From positions 1 to 58,208 of the forward strand of contig CAMCWB010000017.1 in assembly GCA_945882315.1 (NCBI GenBank): a stretch of 58,208 bases of DNA, in the 5' to 3' direction. The position numbers and the translations under genes were made by a program. The notes beneath the pieces were generated by a model. That model saw only the letters and a list, made by a program, of their open reading frames with translations. It was not told the DNA's origin and did not search any database. Each line of letters opens with the position of its first letter. Positions within the stretch are counted from its first letter, which is position 1. This document shows positions 57,174 to 58,208 of the stretch, in pieces. This DNA comes from Bauldia litoralis. GTDB lineage: Bacteria > Pseudomonadota > Alphaproteobacteria > Rhizobiales > Kaistiaceae.

Positions 57174-58163
57174 TCATTCAACACTCACAGGTATGGAAGC
57201 CCCTGTAAGTGCCCAAGCAGTGACAGACATCACCTCTTGTGCCTCCTCAGCCCGTGACAGTGGGACAAGCACCCCGTCGTGGAGACCGAGGCCGACGATG
57301 CCCCTCTCCATCAACTCCTCAAGGACTGCCAGCAGCACCACCGACTCTTGGTGCATGAGCGAGTAGCCCCATCCTCGGCCGAACGCTTCCGCGAGTGCAG
57401 GATGGCGGGTGAGGATTGCTTGCTTCGTCCGCTTGACCGTCCAGCCCTCCGGCAGTCGGGCCTCGAATTTGGCAGCGGGCGTGTCCGCGTTTCCTGCCGC
57501 CTCATCGTCTCCAACCCCAACACCCAGCGCCTTCGGCCAGCCACCGCGAACGTGGGTGTCAAACAGGAGACAGTTCATCGCCATCTTGACGCCGCTCCGG
57601 TAGCTATCCGTACCCGCCAATGCGTAGAGGTCACCATCCGGGGCATCGATGCCCAAACGAGCGTAGGCCAAACGCGTGAACATCGATCCGTAGTCGAGCG
57701 TGGCGACTTTCTCACCGCCGATCCTGATGTGCTTTCTCCGATCTTTCCTAAGCGTCTCCCAGAAGCCCCCGAACAGGCGTCCCGACTGGTCGAAACGGGG
57801 TTCGGGCTGATCAGGCAAGAGCAGGAAGTGCCGTCGCATTTGCCGCTGCTTCGTCCTGACCATTGGATGCTGATCGTCCCCCACGAATGAAATGTCGGCC
57901 GCTGCCAGCCACTCGTTGACGCGCTGCATGTCCCCCCGCAAGCGATGGGTCTCGGTGGTGTCGAAATAGTTGATCGGCTCGCGGCCGACGGTCCCCTCTT
58001 TCGAGCCCCATTCAGATCCTCTCCGCTGGGTGTTGCGATTGAGCAGGATCAACTCACCCCCGGTGCCGTCGCGAAGTTGGTTGGAATTGAGGGTGGCGTA
58101 GTCTCCGGGTGCTTTAACCCGAACGAGTCCAGCGTTGACGCGCCGGACAGGAGACCACGCCAT
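57174..58163 (-). CDS. Family-A DNA-polymerase-like protein on the integrative element
   Basis: The frame is open from 58178. An ATG at 58163 shares bases with the ATG of the divergent gene, so the start is uncertain; about 329 residues. Motifs in order match the palm and fingers of family A polymerases: LFGGFWETL, motif A-like DYGSMFTRLAYARLG, motif B-like RSGVKMAMN (R-x3-K-x3-N) and motif C-like LHDGV near the C-terminus. No 3'-5' exonuclease domain is present. I know similar small proteins as hypothetical proteins on proteobacterial islands. Polymerase activity is an inference. Confidence 0.6.
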   Translation of the reverse strand: MAWSPVRRVNAGLVRVKAPGDYATLNSNQLRDGTGGELILLNRNTQRRGSEWGSKEGTVGREPINYFDTTETHRLRGDMQRVNEWLAAADISFVGDDQHPMVRTKQRQMRRHFLLLPDQPEPRFDQSGRLFGGFWETLRKDRRKHIRIGGEKVATLDYGSMFTRLAYARLGIDAPDGDLYALAGTDSYRSGVKMAMNCLLFDTHVRGGWPKALGVGVGDDEAAGNADTPAAKFEARLPEGWTVKRTKQAILTRHPALAEAFGRGWGYSLMHQESVVLLAVLEELMERGIVGLGLHDGVLVPLSRAEEAQEVMSVTAWALTGASIPVSVE

Positions 58164-58208
58164 GACGAGCACTACCACGAAGCCCGAAGCCGTTCAGCCT
58201 GATACCGA
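58162..58208 (+). CDS. Start of a further element gene (cut by the window edge)
   Basis: ATG at 58162, preceded by AGGAG at 58149-58153, opens MTSTTTKPEAVQPDT and runs out of the window. The start is divergent from the polymerase-like gene. The product cannot be identified. Confidence 0.55.
   Translation, partial: MTSTTTKPEAVQPDT

Overview
The window reads as a GC-rich chromosome segment of an alphaproteobacterium, most likely of the order Hyphomicrobiales (Rhizobiales). The main evidence is a cluster of alphaproteobacterial cell-cycle genes: an eipA-like DUF1134 gene, chpT, a CheY-like regulator, ctrA, divK, pleD and, further on, sciP. Other supporting features are GANTC (CcrM) sites around ctrA and chpT, an rpmG/DUF983/rnr/topA/dprA/plsY/pyrB neighbourhood, a rhizobial-type PmtA methyltransferase and mosaic intergenic repeats. 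I cannot name a genus.

Layout. 1-1.1 kb: end of an ISAzo13-like transposase that seems to have cut the 3' end off a TPR gene. 1.3-8.1 kb: a TPP enzyme, a UBP zinc-finger protein beside a cNMP-binding/thioredoxin-reductase-like gene split by an in-frame TAG, a sulfite-oxidase-like/ferredoxin-reductase/DUF6510 operon and a vWA-like DUF1194 protein. Two 114-bp identical MITEs and a third related element lie in palindromic repeats at 3.0 and 8.1-8.6 kb. 8.7-16.7 kb: a coiled-coil membrane protein and then the cell-cycle block. 17-28.6 kb: rpmG, an SMP-30 protein, DUF983, rnr, topA, a small accessory insert with a broken DUF3800 gene, dprA, plsY and an unusual pyrB that carries a PyrI-like zinc domain at its C-terminus.

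28.8-40.9 kb: aidB, ruvX, a UPF0173 hydrolase, sciP, mnmA, pmtA, an amino-sugar kinase/nagA pair, a sulfotransferase, a cold-shock protein, DUF72, an RlpA-like protein and a DUF922 protease. 40.9-46.7 kb: the modABC molybdate operon with a Mop-gene remnant next to it, an orphan TctC-type binding protein, a Gfo/Idh/MocA oxidoreductase and a ModE-type regulator. 46.9-55.3 kb: SRPBCC, GST, a DUF1007/cytochrome b561 pair divergent from a DUF305 gene over a CsoR/RcnR-like operator, DUF486, aspartate aminotransferase, DUF1697, a secreted beta-rich protein and glmM. 55.5-58.2 kb: tRNA-Met with a near-consensus promoter, then the left end of an integrative element with a tyrosine recombinase next to the tRNA 3' end and a gene with family-A DNA-polymerase-like motifs.

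How the genes connect. ChpT, CtrA, DivK, PleD and SciP are all parts of one phosphorelay that controls the cell cycle, and the ctrA upstream region carries a perfect CtrA box. RNase R and topoisomerase I are tightly linked. ModABC and the ModE-like protein form a molybdenum module that could supply the molybdopterin sulfite-oxidase-like enzyme at 6.5 kb. All functional calls come from motif recognition by eye. No database search was run.
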